Source: Levilactobacillus brevis (GTDB lineage Bacteria > Bacillota > Bacilli > Lactobacillales > Lactobacillaceae). From it: a DNA stretch of 64,000 bases. The position numbers and the translations under genes are program-made. Below are positions 16,177-29,257 of this stretch, piece after piece; position 1 is the stretch's first letter, and every line of letters starts with the position of its first letter. The stretch lies in the NCBI GenBank assembly GCA_021383565.1, contig CP079699.1, positions 1,116,001 to 1,180,000 on the forward strand, in the 5' to 3' direction. A model generated the notes under the pieces. It saw only the letters and a program-made list of their open reading frames with translations, did not search any database and had not been told where the DNA came from.

Positions 16177-16206
16177 TTTACCTCTTTTTTGACTTGCGTT
16201 CACGCG

Positions 16207-16251
16207 AAACGTGAGCCAAGGGACGTTTGATGCGCCCCTTAGCCCACGTTT
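16207..16251. repeat. Long imperfect hairpin downstream of the 16306 gene
   Basis: AAACGTGAGCCAAGGG (16207-16222) pairs with CCCCTTAGCCCACGTTT (16235-16251) with two mismatches. There is no T-tract on either strand, so it is not a standard terminator. It could stabilise the mRNA end of the minus-strand gene. Confidence 0.5.
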
Positions 16252-16305
16252 CAATTACCAACTCAGCGGTTCAACTTAACTATCGTGCGCAATCCGGCTC
16301 ACGCT

Positions 16306-16893
16306 TTAGGTGAAATCCTTGATGTGCAACAACGAACCCCGTAGCCATAATGACCGGACTTCCAATCGCTGCTGGAGTAACATAAGTCCGTCGACCAGCT
16401 GACAGGGCCGACCGTCGACGTAAAATTGCGATTTTTTCCAATACAGATGCTGATTTTGAATGTCAAACGTCCGTCTGATCTTGTACCCGAAGTTGGTGTA
16501 GGTCAGCGTCTCGACCGCAGTCCCCTGCTCAACAACGCACTGGTCGGCCTGTAAGAGTTCTGCGGCGGGAAAAGAGAACTTGCGATGCGACTTACGGTCC
16601 CAGAATTCTAACTGATAGGTCGCCGCCACGGACTGCTGGAGGAAGTGTCCCACGTGTCGAAAGAAGTTCAGCCGAAAGTGGGTCAAATCGGTGACGTCGC
16701 GGTAAAACAAGCGCTGATGATGGTAATTATCCAAAGGTTCACGTAGCTGGCGTTCAACTTCAATCGTCAATTGTCGATGGGCCTGGCGAGAAGCGAGGAA
16801 GCGGTCGATCACATCGCGATCCTGAGCTGTTAAGGGCTGATTACGCGTCTCGTTCGGGAATAAGGTCAATTGCTCATTGGCGTCAGTTGTCAT
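16306..16893 (-). CDS. Hypothetical protein (195 aa)
   Basis: A soluble, basic protein rich in His, Gln and Arg. ATG 16893 follows AAGGAG with 6-base spacing. The chain contains RLFYRDVTDLTHFRLNFFRHVGH, LEFWDRKSHRKFSFPAAEL and a C-terminal RGSLLHIKDF. I do not recognise a domain and there is no signal peptide or membrane segment. It is divergent from the YbjQ-family gene at 17203. Confidence 0.5.
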   Translation of the reverse strand: MTTDANEQLTLFPNETRNQPLTAQDRDVIDRFLASRQAHRQLTIEVERQLREPLDNYHHQRLFYRDVTDLTHFRLNFFRHVGHFLQQSVAATYQLEFWDRKSHRKFSFPAAELLQADQCVVEQGTAVETLTYTNFGYKIRRTFDIQNQHLYWKKSQFYVDGRPCQLVDGLMLLQQRLEVRSLWLRGSLLHIKDFT

Positions 16894-17048
16894 AGTTACT
16901 CCTTTTTCGGGCCTCTTAAGCAGGCCTCCATAATCTTACTTTAGCACGTCGGACGTACAATTAACAATTGATATTGTTTGCGTTCTGTCTTACATATCTG
17001 ATTAATGCGCAGATTATGCATTTTTACACGGTGGCTACGGGATTTTAA

Positions 17049-17083
17049 CTGCATGAACAGTCAATTATCGCTTATTCATGCAG
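17049..17083. repeat. Perfect 9-bp inverted repeat upstream of the YbjQ gene
   Basis: CTGCATGAA (17049-17057) pairs with TTCATGCAG (17075-17083) in the divergent intergenic region between 16893 and 17203. It may be an operator or a decayed terminator; no T-tract fits either strand. Confidence 0.4.
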
Positions 17084-17132
17084 AAAAAATTGTCGTGGCA
17101 CTCGTCAAAATTCATGGCGATCACTTCGGATT

Positions 17133-17161
17133 TTGATTCAGTTGTAATTACCGGCTAATAC
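17133..17161 (+). promoter_or_regulatory. Promoter of the YbjQ-family gene
   Basis: TTGATT (17133-17138), a 17-base spacer and TAATAC (17156-17161). Confidence 0.6.
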
Positions 17162-17202
17162 CGGTAACATGATGGTCAAGAACCCTAAGGAGGATACTGA
17201 TT

Positions 17203-17523
17203 ATGCCAGAAATTTTAGTCACCACCACGGAAAAGATTCCCGGACAGGACTACGAGGTATTGGGCGAGGTCTTCGGCCTGACGACGCAGTCTAAGAACAT
17301 CATGCGAAACATCGGCGCGTCACTCAAAAACGTCGTGGGCGGTGAGATCAAGGACTACACCAAAATGTTGAATGAATCGCGAAATATTGCCATCGAACGG
17401 TTACGGGCCAATGCGATTGCCATGGGCGCCGATGCCGTGGTCATGATGCGTTTTGATTCCGGTTCCATTGGCACGGACATGCAATCCGTGGCCGCTTACG
17501 GGACCGCCGTGAAATATCGATAA
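17203..17523 (+). CDS. YbjQ/UPF0145 (DUF74) family protein
   Basis: A complete 106-residue member. Start [20 protein letters not shown], middle [22 protein letters not shown], and end [14 protein letters not shown] are the family signature. Known structures are pentamers; a heavy-metal-binding role has been proposed but not shown in lactobacilli. ATG 17203 follows AAGGAGG. A paralogue ends at base 120 of this window. It is transcribed alone, with a promoter at 17133-17161 and a terminator at 17590-17647. Confidence 0.9.
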   Translation: MPEILVTTTEKIPGQDYEVLGEVFGLTTQSKNIMRNIGASLKNVVGGEIKDYTKMLNESRNIAIERLRANAIAMGADAVVMMRFDSGSIGTDMQSVAAYGTAVKYR

Positions 17524-17589
17524 TTGCCCCACATTCGGTAAAGTGTTACTATAGAATGTTCGTTACATTCGAAATATAATTAACTTAAT

Positions 17590-17647
17590 AAAAAGAGCAG
17601 TTAAAGTGACTCTATAAAAAGAGTTCTACTTTATCTGCTCTTTTTTT
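17590..17647 (+). terminator. Long intrinsic terminator after the YbjQ gene
   Basis: Stacked stems AAAAAGAGCAG/CTGCTC, AAAGT/ACTTT and ACTCT/AGAGT form one long hairpin followed by T7. Confidence 0.85.
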
Positions 17648-17908
17648 GCGTGTTTTCAATTTTTAGAAAGCGCTTTTTCGATAATTTTACAAGTGGCCAC
17701 AATGCCTAATGTGTAACGCTTTTCGCGGTGTTACAGGTCTTTTTCGACCATTTATATCCACATCGACAAGATTGTCCCCCGAAAACTATCCACACTCGAC
17801 ATTATGGCATAACACCTCTTCCACTCCCCGTTCTATACTGACGATAGTCAATAAGATATTACACAACCGAATTGTAAAACGTTCGGAAATAAGAAAGAGG
17901 TCATTCAA

Positions 17909-18475
17909 ATGTTAAAGAAAGTTGTTAAATGGACAGTTTTAGTCGTTGCCACCATCGTCTTAACTCTGGCCAGTTTCAGTTCCACGATCTTCGCTTCCGC
18001 TAGCAAGCCCACACCATCTTGGGGGAGCTGGGATGATACTACGATTACTTACAAGACCAACACCTCTTCTAAGTACTACAAGAGTGTTTGGAAGAACGCC
18101 GTTAAGCGTTGGAACAAGGTCGGCGTTGTTCAGTTAAAGGCTGCTAAGAGCGGTGAAAAGGCTGACATCACCTTAACTTCTTCCAAGTCATTAAGCACCA
18201 AGAGCGGCAAGTTGGCCGGTTACACGAACTACTCTTACTTAAAGAAAAGCGATAACAACCAGATCGTTTCCGCCAAGTCCACGTTGAACCGGAGTCTCTT
18301 AACCAAGTACGGTTACACCAAGAGTCAACGGACCAACGTTGCCACCCATGAAATTGGCCATGCTTTAGGCCTGAGCCACTCCGGTGACAAGTCCAGCGTG
18401 ATGTACGCTTCCGACCGTTACGCTTCCATCGACCATCAAGACAAGGTTGGTTTACAAGACGCCTACAACGCTTAA
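17909..18475 (+). CDS. Secreted matrixin-type zinc metalloprotease (M10 family)
   Basis: A 188-residue exported protein with an N-terminal signal peptide ending about ASAS (residue 32). The metzincin site HEIGHALGLSHS supplies the three zinc histidines and catalytic Glu, followed by the Met-turn SVMYAS. The mature part is small (about 155 residues), typical of the minimal matrixin-like proteases of lactobacilli. ATG 17909 has an AGAGG ribosome site. A larger, membrane-anchored paralogue lies at 44305-45009. The target is unknown; cell-surface or extracellular proteins are likely. Confidence 0.85.
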   Translation: MLKKVVKWTVLVVATIVLTLASFSSTIFASASKPTPSWGSWDDTTITYKTNTSSKYYKSVWKNAVKRWNKVGVVQLKAAKSGEKADITLTSSKSLSTKSGKLAGYTNYSYLKKSDNNQIVSAKSTLNRSLLTKYGYTKSQRTNVATHEIGHALGLSHSGDKSSVMYASDRYASIDHQDKVGLQDAYNA

Positions 18476-18510
18476 AACATCTAACAACAAACTTTCTTAT
18501 TTGACTGACA

Positions 18511-18542
18511 GACTCTAGCTTGTCCGGCTAGAGTCTTTTTTT
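18511..18542 (+). terminator. Intrinsic terminator of the matrixin gene
   Basis: Perfect 9-bp stem GACTCTAGC/GCTAGAGTC followed by T7. Confidence 0.9.
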
Positions 18543-19087
18543 GCGCCACAATAAGGGGTCATAGACGCCATCCCGTCAGACGGTCATAAACGCTTGTTGG
18601 TGGGCTTTTTCTAGGGGTGCCGTCATTTGTCAAGGTTGCTGTTCCACGGTAGTTAACGGCTGGTTGGCTAAGGTCATGGCACGTGCTCTGCCCCCCATTC
18701 ATTAGCGCTCATTATGCTAATCACCTGGACAGTTCTTTCCTATTTAATTTGCTATTTATCGGTAAGCTTTGATACGTCCCTATATCTCCGGTGAAAGAGC
18801 GCGGAGAAGACTTTCCGACTGCTAATCCCCTTCCCACCCACTAGGACCTGTTGTGCCTTGTAACGTATCCTATAGCTTTAACCTACCACGCAATTGTCTA
18901 GGTCAATCCCGCTTGATCAGCACCCGCTTAGATAGCCGATTGGGCCGTATGACTCTCACTACCTACGTGCGAGCGTAAACAGAAATGGCCTGCCCTCAAA
19001 ACTCGAGGACAGGTCATTTCTTCCAATATGACTATTCGTAGAAACGAAGACGCCTAACACCCACATGGACAAAGCTCAATTGGGTGG
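18543..19087. other. Intergenic region without recognisable gene
   Basis: About 545 bases without a convincing frame. One strong imperfect hairpin, GAAATG-CCTG-CCTC with GAGG-CAGG-CATTTC (18982-19020), lies near the right end and may end the minus-strand transcript of the 19088 gene, although its T-tract is weak. Confidence 0.45.
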
Positions 19088-19489
19088 TTACTTGCTTTTG
19101 CTGAACAACGTGACTAGAAGCAGCGTACCCGTGACCAGGGGACCGAACAGTATCAGTAAGAAGCTTATCAATAGGTGTTCACAGAATATGTAGATCAGAC
19201 TAAAAACTTCACCAATGCTTCGCGTGGTCCCTATTGCGTAGTACCAGGGATACGCGGGTATACCATTTGATGTCGAGGTTCTGTTTTTACCACGCCTAAT
19301 AAACAAGTATCCCAATTTTCCCCGTAACCATGGATAACACAATAACCAGCTTAGAAATATCCAGACAGTATAGGGGGTTATCGGAACTAACCACCCATTC
19401 TTAGTATGTTGCGTATTCCAAGTTAGCAGAATTATCATTAAAAATGCCCCGTAAAGTAAGAATAACAAGTATCTCAGCACGCTTTTCAT
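19088..19489 (-). CDS. Hypothetical membrane protein (133 aa)
   Basis: Three strongly hydrophobic segments (about residues 5-23, 38-54 and 94-130) with a basic loop RGKLGYLFIRRGKNR between the second and third. The ribosome site is poor and base composition is more AT-rich than the neighbours, so it may be recently acquired or decaying. I recognise no family. Confidence 0.45.
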   Translation of the reverse strand: MKSVLRYLLFLLYGAFLMIILLTWNTQHTKNGWLVPITPYTVWIFLSWLLCYPWLRGKLGYLFIRRGKNRTSTSNGIPAYPWYYAIGTTRSIGEVFSLIYIFCEHLLISFLLILFGPLVTGTLLLVTLFSKSK

Positions 19490-19864
19490 GATTTCACTTT
19501 CTTCCCCTAAAGATTGTCTAGTTCCCTACAGATCACGTTTCCCTTACTCAATCGCATCATAAACTTTTCTTTGGCTTCCAAATTGCTCTCTACCGTTCAT
19601 AAATTATATAATATGCTCAACCTACTCAGCGTGCTTTTCCAATACCCGATCCGCTGTTTTCTCTACCATATTCCTTGCGCTCACTCCCTATCACAATTTC
19701 GTAGCAAGGAACCATCAGGTACAGTTAAGAGCTAACTGAAGCCCAGGATAAAGGCGTATAGTTTCGCTCCCCTCACCTTAGCCTCCACAGCCGAATGAAG
19801 ATGCTTGACCACGGCTACTAGCCCGGATCGTTTGTGCGGAGACATAGGCGAACATTTTAACCGT
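19490..19864. other. Intergenic region between the 19088 gene and the tRNA cluster terminator
   Basis: No gene or clear signal is seen in these 375 bases; the open frames present have no ribosome sites. Confidence 0.4.
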
Positions 19865-19903
19865 TAAAAAAAACGACAAACATTGATTTCTCAACGTTTG
19901 TCG
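19865..19903 (-). terminator. Intrinsic terminator of the rRNA/tRNA operon
   Basis: CGACAAACATTGA (19874-19886) pairs with TCAACGTTTGTCG (19891-19903); on the minus strand the stem runs into T8. It follows the last tRNA. Confidence 0.9.
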
Positions 19904-19936
19904 CATCTTTATGAAGACCGAACATGTTCTTTGTGA

Positions 19937-20021
19937 TACCGGAGGTGGGGTTCGAACCCACACGACCTCAACGGTCACTGGATTTTGAGTCCAGCGCGTC
20001 TGCCAGTTCCGCCACTCCGGC
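19937..20021 (-). tRNA. tRNA-Leu(CAA)
   Basis: Last tRNA of the operon. Acceptor GCCGGAG/CTCCGGT, anticodon loop CTCAAAA (anticodon CAA), long variable arm as in class II tRNAs. Confidence 0.95.
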
Positions 20022-20052
20022 AAAAAAATACTGATTGGATACACCCAGTCAA

Positions 20053-20123
<71 letters not shown>

Positions 20124-20182
20124 ATAATCGCCTATCCAATCTGACTGGACCAGCTGAAATACTTCAAGATGCCCCAATCTAG

Positions 20183-20256
20183 GGCGGTATGTGGGAATCG
20201 AACCCACGCGTGCCGGAACCACAATCCGGTGTGTTAACCCCTTCACCAATACCGCC
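20183..20256 (-). tRNA. tRNA-His(GTG)
   Basis: Acceptor GGCGGTA/TACCGCC; anticodon stem CCGGA/TCCGG around loop TTGTGGT gives GTG. Confidence 0.95.
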
Positions 20257-20269
20257 ATCACATTACAAA

Positions 20270-20340
20270 CAGGGATAGTAGGAGTTGAACCCACATCGAC
20301 GGTTTTGGAGACCGTTGTTCTACCATTGAACTATATCCCT
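20270..20340 (-). tRNA. tRNA-Trp(CCA)
   Basis: Acceptor AGGGATA/TATCCCT with G discriminator; anticodon stem ACGGT/ACCGT around CTCCAAA gives CCA. Confidence 0.95.
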
Positions 20341-20347
20341 ATAATGA

Positions 20348-20430
20348 TGGTGGGGAGTGGATTCGAACCACCGAACCCGAAGGAGCGGATTTACAGTCCG
20401 CCGCGTTTAGCCAGACTTCGCTACCCCACC
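20348..20430 (-). tRNA. tRNA-Tyr(GTA)
   Basis: Acceptor GGTGGGG/CCCCACC; anticodon stem GCGGA/TCCGC around CTGTAAA gives GTA; long variable arm. Confidence 0.95.
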
Positions 20431-20435
20431 ATAAA

Positions 20436-20508
20436 TGGCGCGGGACGGAATCGAACCGCCGACACATGGAGCTTCAATCCATTGCTCTACCAACTGAGCT
20501 ACCGAGCC
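20436..20508 (-). tRNA. tRNA-Phe(GAA)
   Basis: Anticodon stem ATGGA/TCCAT around TTGAAGC gives GAA. The acceptor GGCTCGG/CCGCGCC has one U-C mismatch at the fourth pair; as I recall, other lactobacilli show the same feature, so it does not argue for a pseudogene. Confidence 0.93.
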
Positions 20509-20560
20509 ATACCATCATGTAATATGTTTGTTGTGTATTAAATTGTTAATAACATAACAA

Positions 20561-20635
20561 CGGTCCGTACGAGACTCGAACTCGTGATCTCCTGCGTGAC
20601 AGGCAGGCGTCCTAAACCAACTAGACCAACGGACC
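20561..20635 (-). tRNA. tRNA-Asp(GTC)
   Basis: Acceptor GGTCCGT/ACGGACC with G discriminator; anticodon stem CCTGC/GCAGG around CTGTCAC gives GTC. Confidence 0.95.
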
Positions 20636-20653
20636 ATAATGTATTATGTTATA

Positions 20654-20726
20654 TGGAGGATACAGGGCTCGAACCTGTGACCCTCTGCTTGTAAGGCAGA
20701 CGCTCTCCCAACTGAGCTAATCCTCC
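20654..20726 (-). tRNA. tRNA-Val(TAC)
   Basis: Acceptor GGAGGAT/ATCCTCC; anticodon stem TCTGC/GCAGA around CTTACAA gives TAC. Confidence 0.95.
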
Positions 20727-20730
20727 AAAA

Positions 20731-20803
20731 TGACCCGTACGGGATTCGAACCCATGTTACCGCCGTGAAAGGGCGGTGTCTTAAACCACTTGACCAACGG
20801 GTC
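20731..20803 (-). tRNA. tRNA-Glu(TTC)
   Basis: Acceptor GACCCGT/ACGGGTC; anticodon stem CCGCC/GGCGG around CTTTCAC gives TTC. Confidence 0.95.
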
Positions 20804-20815
20804 ATACTTATGAAA

Positions 20816-20906
20816 CGGAGAGTGAGGGATTCGAACCCTCGAAACAGGTTAGTACCCGTTTACAGCATTTCCAATGCTGCTCCTTCAGCCACTCGGACAA
20901 CTCTCC
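20816..20906 (-). tRNA. tRNA-Ser(GGA)
   Basis: Class II tRNA with a long variable arm; acceptor GGAGAGT/ACTCTCC; anticodon stem CAGCA/TGCTG around TTGGAAA gives GGA. Confidence 0.95.
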
Positions 20907-20915
20907 ATTATTAAG

Positions 20916-20988
20916 CTCCGGCAGGCGGGCTCGAACCGTCGACAACCTGATTAACAGTCAGGTGCTCTACCAACTGAGCTATGCCGGA
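20916..20988 (-). tRNA. tRNA-Asn(GTT)
   Basis: First tRNA after 5S rRNA. Acceptor TCCGGCA/TGCCGGA with G discriminator; anticodon stem CCTGA/TCAGG around CTGTTAA gives GTT. Confidence 0.95.
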
Positions 20989-20996
20989 ATAATCGC

Positions 20997-21113
<117 letters not shown>

Positions 21114-21182
21114 ACTGAGAGCTTATTCTCTCAAAACTAGACATCATCAATTACTTTCCAACGGAAACAACCACGTTTTCAA

Positions 21183-24098
<2,916 letters not shown>

Positions 24099-24268
24099 CT
24101 AACGATTACGTCGTAATCGCTGATTAATTGAGTATTAGCGATATAAACTAATTAAAAAACTCAAAAATACGCAGTTGTTTCTCGGTTTAATTATCTTAAT
24201 AATTAAAGGAAAATAATTGATAATATCTAGTTTTCAAAGAACAAATTCCTTGGCACTTTACGTGCCAA

Positions 24269-24341
24269 TGGAGAATAGCGGGATCGAACCGCTGACCCCC
24301 TGCTTGCAAAGCAGGTGCTCTCCCATCTGAGCTAATTCCCC
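24269..24341 (-). tRNA. tRNA-Ala(TGC) in the 16S-23S spacer
   Basis: Acceptor GGGGAAT/ATTCTCC with one G-U pair; anticodon stem CCTGC/GCAGG around TTTGCAA gives TGC. Confidence 0.95.
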
Positions 24342-24363
24342 AAAATGATGACCTTGCGGTCAA

Positions 24364-24438
<75 letters not shown>

Positions 24439-24527
24439 AAAATCATTTAGCAAAATCATATAATTATGAGAGTAGACCTCTCAAAACTGACCATTGTTTC
24501 GACAAAGTATGTGTAGCCTCCGTATAT

Positions 24528-26101
<1,574 letters not shown>

Positions 26102-26290
26102 AGATGATGTGCTTGAATAGCTCATCGATTGTTGTTACATTTTTAAAAGCGAATTGACTTCGCAAATATTGTTTGGGTTTGATATAAATATCAAACCGCC
26201 CTACACATATTTGGTTTGTCGAAACAATGTTCAGTTTTCAAAGGTCTACCAAGTTATCTAATGAAGCATTTGCTCCGTGACAACTTTTAA

Positions 26291-26319
26291 AGTATATCAT
26301 GCTGTCAATTTACTGTCAA
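26291..26319 (-). promoter_or_regulatory. rrn promoter P2 (proximal)
   Basis: On the minus strand TTGACA (26314-26319), a 17-base spacer and TATACT (26291-26296). A second TTGACA at 26303-26308 has no matching -10. Confidence 0.75.
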
Positions 26320-26397
26320 CTGATTTTTTCAATATATTTTGAATAAATATTGAATTTTGGAAGCTCAGTTGAATAAATATTCTCAACAACGATTACT

Positions 26398-26426
26398 ACT
26401 ATATCAATTATCAATCAGACCGTCAA
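26398..26426 (-). promoter_or_regulatory. rrn promoter P1 (distal)
   Basis: On the minus strand TTGACG (26421-26426), a 17-base spacer and TATAGT (26398-26403). Tandem promoters are usual for rRNA operons. Confidence 0.65.
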
Positions 26427-26682
26427 GCCTTTTTTTAAATTAATTATGTCGCAATCTTTCGTTGCTGTTACAATGTTTGTCCTGTAAATGACAACAGAAA
26501 ATAGTTTACCAATATCTGCGACTATGGTCAAGTAAAAAATGAATATTTACTGAAATTAGTTTGATGTTTTATGCGAAAGCCCGTCACACCGGCACTTCCA
26601 CTCCTGTAAAAATACCCATTCTGATCACCCCACTACCCCCACGTACTCACACTGGTCTAGCTCGGAAACCCATTAATCTACC

Positions 26683-26716
26683 AAAAAAGCCGCAATCACC
26701 GTTAAGTGATCACGAC
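26683..26716 (-). terminator. Intrinsic terminator of ltaS
   Basis: On the minus strand GTCGTGATCAC pairs with GTGATTGCGGC through some G-U pairs and one mismatch, followed by T6. Confidence 0.75.
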
Positions 26717-26727
26717 CCTTAATCAAT

Positions 26728-28791
26728 CTATTTTAATTCTGGCGCATCCGTCTTATAGTCCGACACGGTACTCTTACCATTGTTCTTCGCCAAAACACTG
26801 GTCTTTTCCGACTTCTCTGCGTCCGCTAAACGTTCCATCGCCGGCTTCAGCTTATAGGTAAAGGACGTCTTGTCCACCTTCTTAAAGCCCTTCGGTGTGT
26901 AGAACCGTAGCAGGTCACCGTAGATAACCCGATCGGATAAGGACAGTTCCGTCGTGACATGGTTTTGAAGCTTGGCAACTGCCTTCTTCTGCGCCGCCGT
27001 CAACTCCAAGACTTTCCCCGTCTGCGTATCGTAGACGGTGCCCCCTACCTTGGTATACTTCGGCGAAACAAAGTTACCGTCACGGAAGGCCACCGTTTGA
27101 TTCCGATTCTTAGCCAAGAGATCTTGCCCAAACTGAATCGTATCCGTGTTCTTAACGCCTAACAGATCCAGCAAGGTCGGCAGGACATCAATCTCACCAC
27201 CATAGGTATGATTAATGCCCCCCTTGAGTCCATTGGCGTGAATCATGAATGGCACCTTCTGGAATTGGGCCAAGTCATAGCTGGTAACCTTGCTCTTGCC
27301 CAACAGCTGCGCAATCGCGGGACGGTGGTTGTTCGAAATACCATAGTGGTCCCCATAGGCCACGATCACACTATTCTTATACAACCCGACCTTCTTCAGG
27401 TAGCTCAAGAACTCGGCAAAGGATTGATCGAGGTAGTGGGCCGTCTGCACGTAAGGGTCCACCGTCTTATCCCCCGTCTTAGTTGCTGGGAAGTCCGTGT
27501 TCTTCTTATCCAACTCATAGGGATAATGGTTTGTCAGCGTAATCAGCTTCGCATAAAATGGCTGCGGTAACTGCTCAATATACTTAGCCGACTGTTTGAA
27601 GAAGATCTTATCCTTCAAACCATAGCCGACACTATACCCCGGTTTCTCCGTATAGTAGCTGGAGCTAAAGAAGTATTGATATCCCCAGGACTTGTACGTG
27701 TTATCCCGGTTCCAGAAGCTGGGAACATCCCCATGGAATGCCGCCGTCGTATAGCCGTCCTCTTGACTCAGGATCGCTGGGGCCGCCTGGAACGTGTTCT
27801 GCGTCCCATAGGTGGTCATCGCCGAACCCTGTGGCAGGCCAAACAGAGAGTTTTCCAACATCATTTCAGCATCGGAGGTCTTCCCTTGGGCCACCTGATT
27901 ATAGAAGTTATCAAATGACAGGGTATTATTGTTATGGTAGAACTTATTCAACGTCGGGGTGACTTCCTTCCCGTCAACCTTGTAGTCGATCAGGAATTGT
28001 TGGAAACTCTCCAAGTGAATGATGAAGACGTTCTTCCCCTTCTCCTTGCCATAGTATGACACGTTGGGACTAACCCGATTTTGCTTCAGATATTTCAGCA
28101 CACTCTTCATGTCCGAGGCATTCGCACTCGCCCGCGTGGCACTCTCCTTTTGCGTCTGGTAGGCGTTAAAGGCCGCATACTCATTCAGGCCGAGATACTT
28201 CACGATATAGTTATTGTCAAATGTCCGGGTCAGAAGCCCCGTTCGATCGGCGTTCGCCATACCAAACTCCGCGAACATCAGAGCAAACGACAACACCGTC
28301 AGTGAGAAAGCGTACCGCCGCTTAAACGGTCGCGCATCAATCTTACTGACGTGCGTGGCCAGTAGAATAATTAAAACCACAATATCGACATAAACAAAAA
28401 AATCATACAAATGCGTAATCTGAGCCAGACTCTTACCCAGGTTATTGCCCACAGAACTAGAGCCCTTCATAATCCCAAAGGACAAGAAGTCCGAGAACTC
28501 TCGGTAGTAGACCACATTTGCAAAAATCCAGGTTGATTCCAGTACATCAATAATCAGCATCAACCAATAGGCTAATCGCCCCCGGAAATACAGGGCGATC
28601 CCGAACACCAACAGAGCGGCCGGTAGTGGGTTAATCAGCAGTAAAAACTGTTGAACACTCCCCTTAGCACCTAAAGTAAACTCGGTCTGATAGGCAATGT
28701 AAGTTTTTACCCAAAATAAAACGACGATTAAAAGGAAAAATCCCATCCGGGTATTTAACCAGTTCGTCTTTCGCTTAAAAAAGTTCGCCAT
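26728..28791 (-). CDS. ltaS: Lipoteichoic acid synthase family protein
   Basis: A 687-residue membrane enzyme with five N-terminal transmembrane helices (to about residue 195) and an extracellular sulfatase-fold domain. It polymerises glycerol phosphate from phosphatidylglycerol onto a glycolipid anchor. The GKTSDAEM motif carries the expected catalytic Thr305. HLESFQ, AFHGDVPSFWNRD and YGDHYG supply metal ligands. The start is ATG 28791, with GGAGG upstream. LafA/LafB-like glycosyltransferases that would make the anchor are encoded about 1.5 kb upstream. Lactobacilli often have two LtaS paralogues, and a primase-type role cannot be excluded. Confidence 0.92.
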   Translation of the reverse strand: MANFFKRKTNWLNTRMGFFLLIVVLFWVKTYIAYQTEFTLGAKGSVQQFLLLINPLPAALLVFGIALYFRGRLAYWLMLIIDVLESTWIFANVVYYREFSDFLSFGIMKGSSSVGNNLGKSLAQITHLYDFFVYVDIVVLIILLATHVSKIDARPFKRRYAFSLTVLSFALMFAEFGMANADRTGLLTRTFDNNYIVKYLGLNEYAAFNAYQTQKESATRASANASDMKSVLKYLKQNRVSPNVSYYGKEKGKNVFIIHLESFQQFLIDYKVDGKEVTPTLNKFYHNNNTLSFDNFYNQVAQGKTSDAEMMLENSLFGLPQGSAMTTYGTQNTFQAAPAILSQEDGYTTAAFHGDVPSFWNRDNTYKSWGYQYFFSSSYYTEKPGYSVGYGLKDKIFFKQSAKYIEQLPQPFYAKLITLTNHYPYELDKKNTDFPATKTGDKTVDPYVQTAHYLDQSFAEFLSYLKKVGLYKNSVIVAYGDHYGISNNHRPAIAQLLGKSKVTSYDLAQFQKVPFMIHANGLKGGINHTYGGEIDVLPTLLDLLGVKNTDTIQFGQDLLAKNRNQTVAFRDGNFVSPKYTKVGGTVYDTQTGKVLELTAAQKKAVAKLQNHVTTELSLSDRVIYGDLLRFYTPKGFKKVDKTSFTYKLKPAMERLADAEKSEKTSVLAKNNGKSTVSDYKTDAPELK

Positions 28792-28899
28792 TACGACTGC
28801 CTCCACATAGTAATTAACATCTCTCAAGTATAGCGGATATTGCGAGGTAATCAATCCGATTACAGAACCTTTGGAAAAAATTCAATCTTTCATCATTAT

Positions 28900-28933
28900 A
28901 AAAAAACAAAACTATGGCCACCCATAGTTTTGT
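28900..28933 (-). terminator. Intrinsic terminator of the YkuJ-like gene
   Basis: CAAAACTATGG/CCATAGTTTTG (28907-28917/28922-28932); on the minus strand it is followed by T7. Confidence 0.88.
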
Positions 28934-28934
28934 C

Positions 28935-29171
28935 TTAGTTATCCGTCAATAAATCAAACAGTTCGATAGCAACTAAATCGATGTTATCAAATTCAAAAGT
29001 CGTTTCCGGATTGTGTTCAGTTAACGTGTACGTGTGAGTGGCTTGGTTAAAGACAACCGTTGCCTGCTCAACGCCTTCTTTTTCGAAACGACGGGGTTGT
29101 GGCTCGTCGGTGGCATCCTCTTGCATCGCCTTTAAGCGATTGATGATACCGATCAATTGAGATTCTTCCAT
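28935..29171 (-). CDS. DUF1797 (YkuJ-like) family protein
   Basis: A 78-residue soluble protein. LIGIINRLKAMQE at the start, RRFEKEG in the middle and FDNIDLVAIELFDLL at the end fit the Bacillus YkuJ family (DUF1797), small alpha/beta proteins of unknown role. ATG 29171 follows AAAGGGGA. It has its own terminator and lies between ltaS and the glycolipid genes. Confidence 0.75.
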   Translation of the reverse strand: MEESQLIGIINRLKAMQEDATDEPQPRRFEKEGVEQATVVFNQATHTYTLTEHNPETTFEFDNIDLVAIELFDLLTDN

Positions 29172-29257
29172 GGTTGGTCCCCTTTCTAGCTTTCCCTTAT
29201 GATTTTACCAAACTTAGCACGAGATGACACGCCCTAATGCAGAAAAACTCACGGATT

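Larger units (their letters stand above)
26102..26682 (-). other. rRNA operon leader and upstream AT-rich region
   Basis: There is no protein gene. The part nearest 16S is the processed leader; 26330-26600 is very AT-rich, as in UP elements. The two promoters are listed separately. The far end (26600-26680) shows nothing notable. Confidence 0.6.

Noticed and set aside
16207-16251. Terminator of the 16306 gene
   Set aside because: The hairpin is strong but has no T-tract on the minus strand, so it is listed as a hairpin only.
18543-19087. Decayed gene in the 545-base gap
   Set aside because: I could find no recognisable protein motif on either strand; recorded as an intergenic region.
20436-20508. 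tRNA-Phe as a pseudogene because of an acceptor mismatch
   Set aside because: The rest of the cloverleaf is intact, and as I recall related lactobacilli show the same mismatch.
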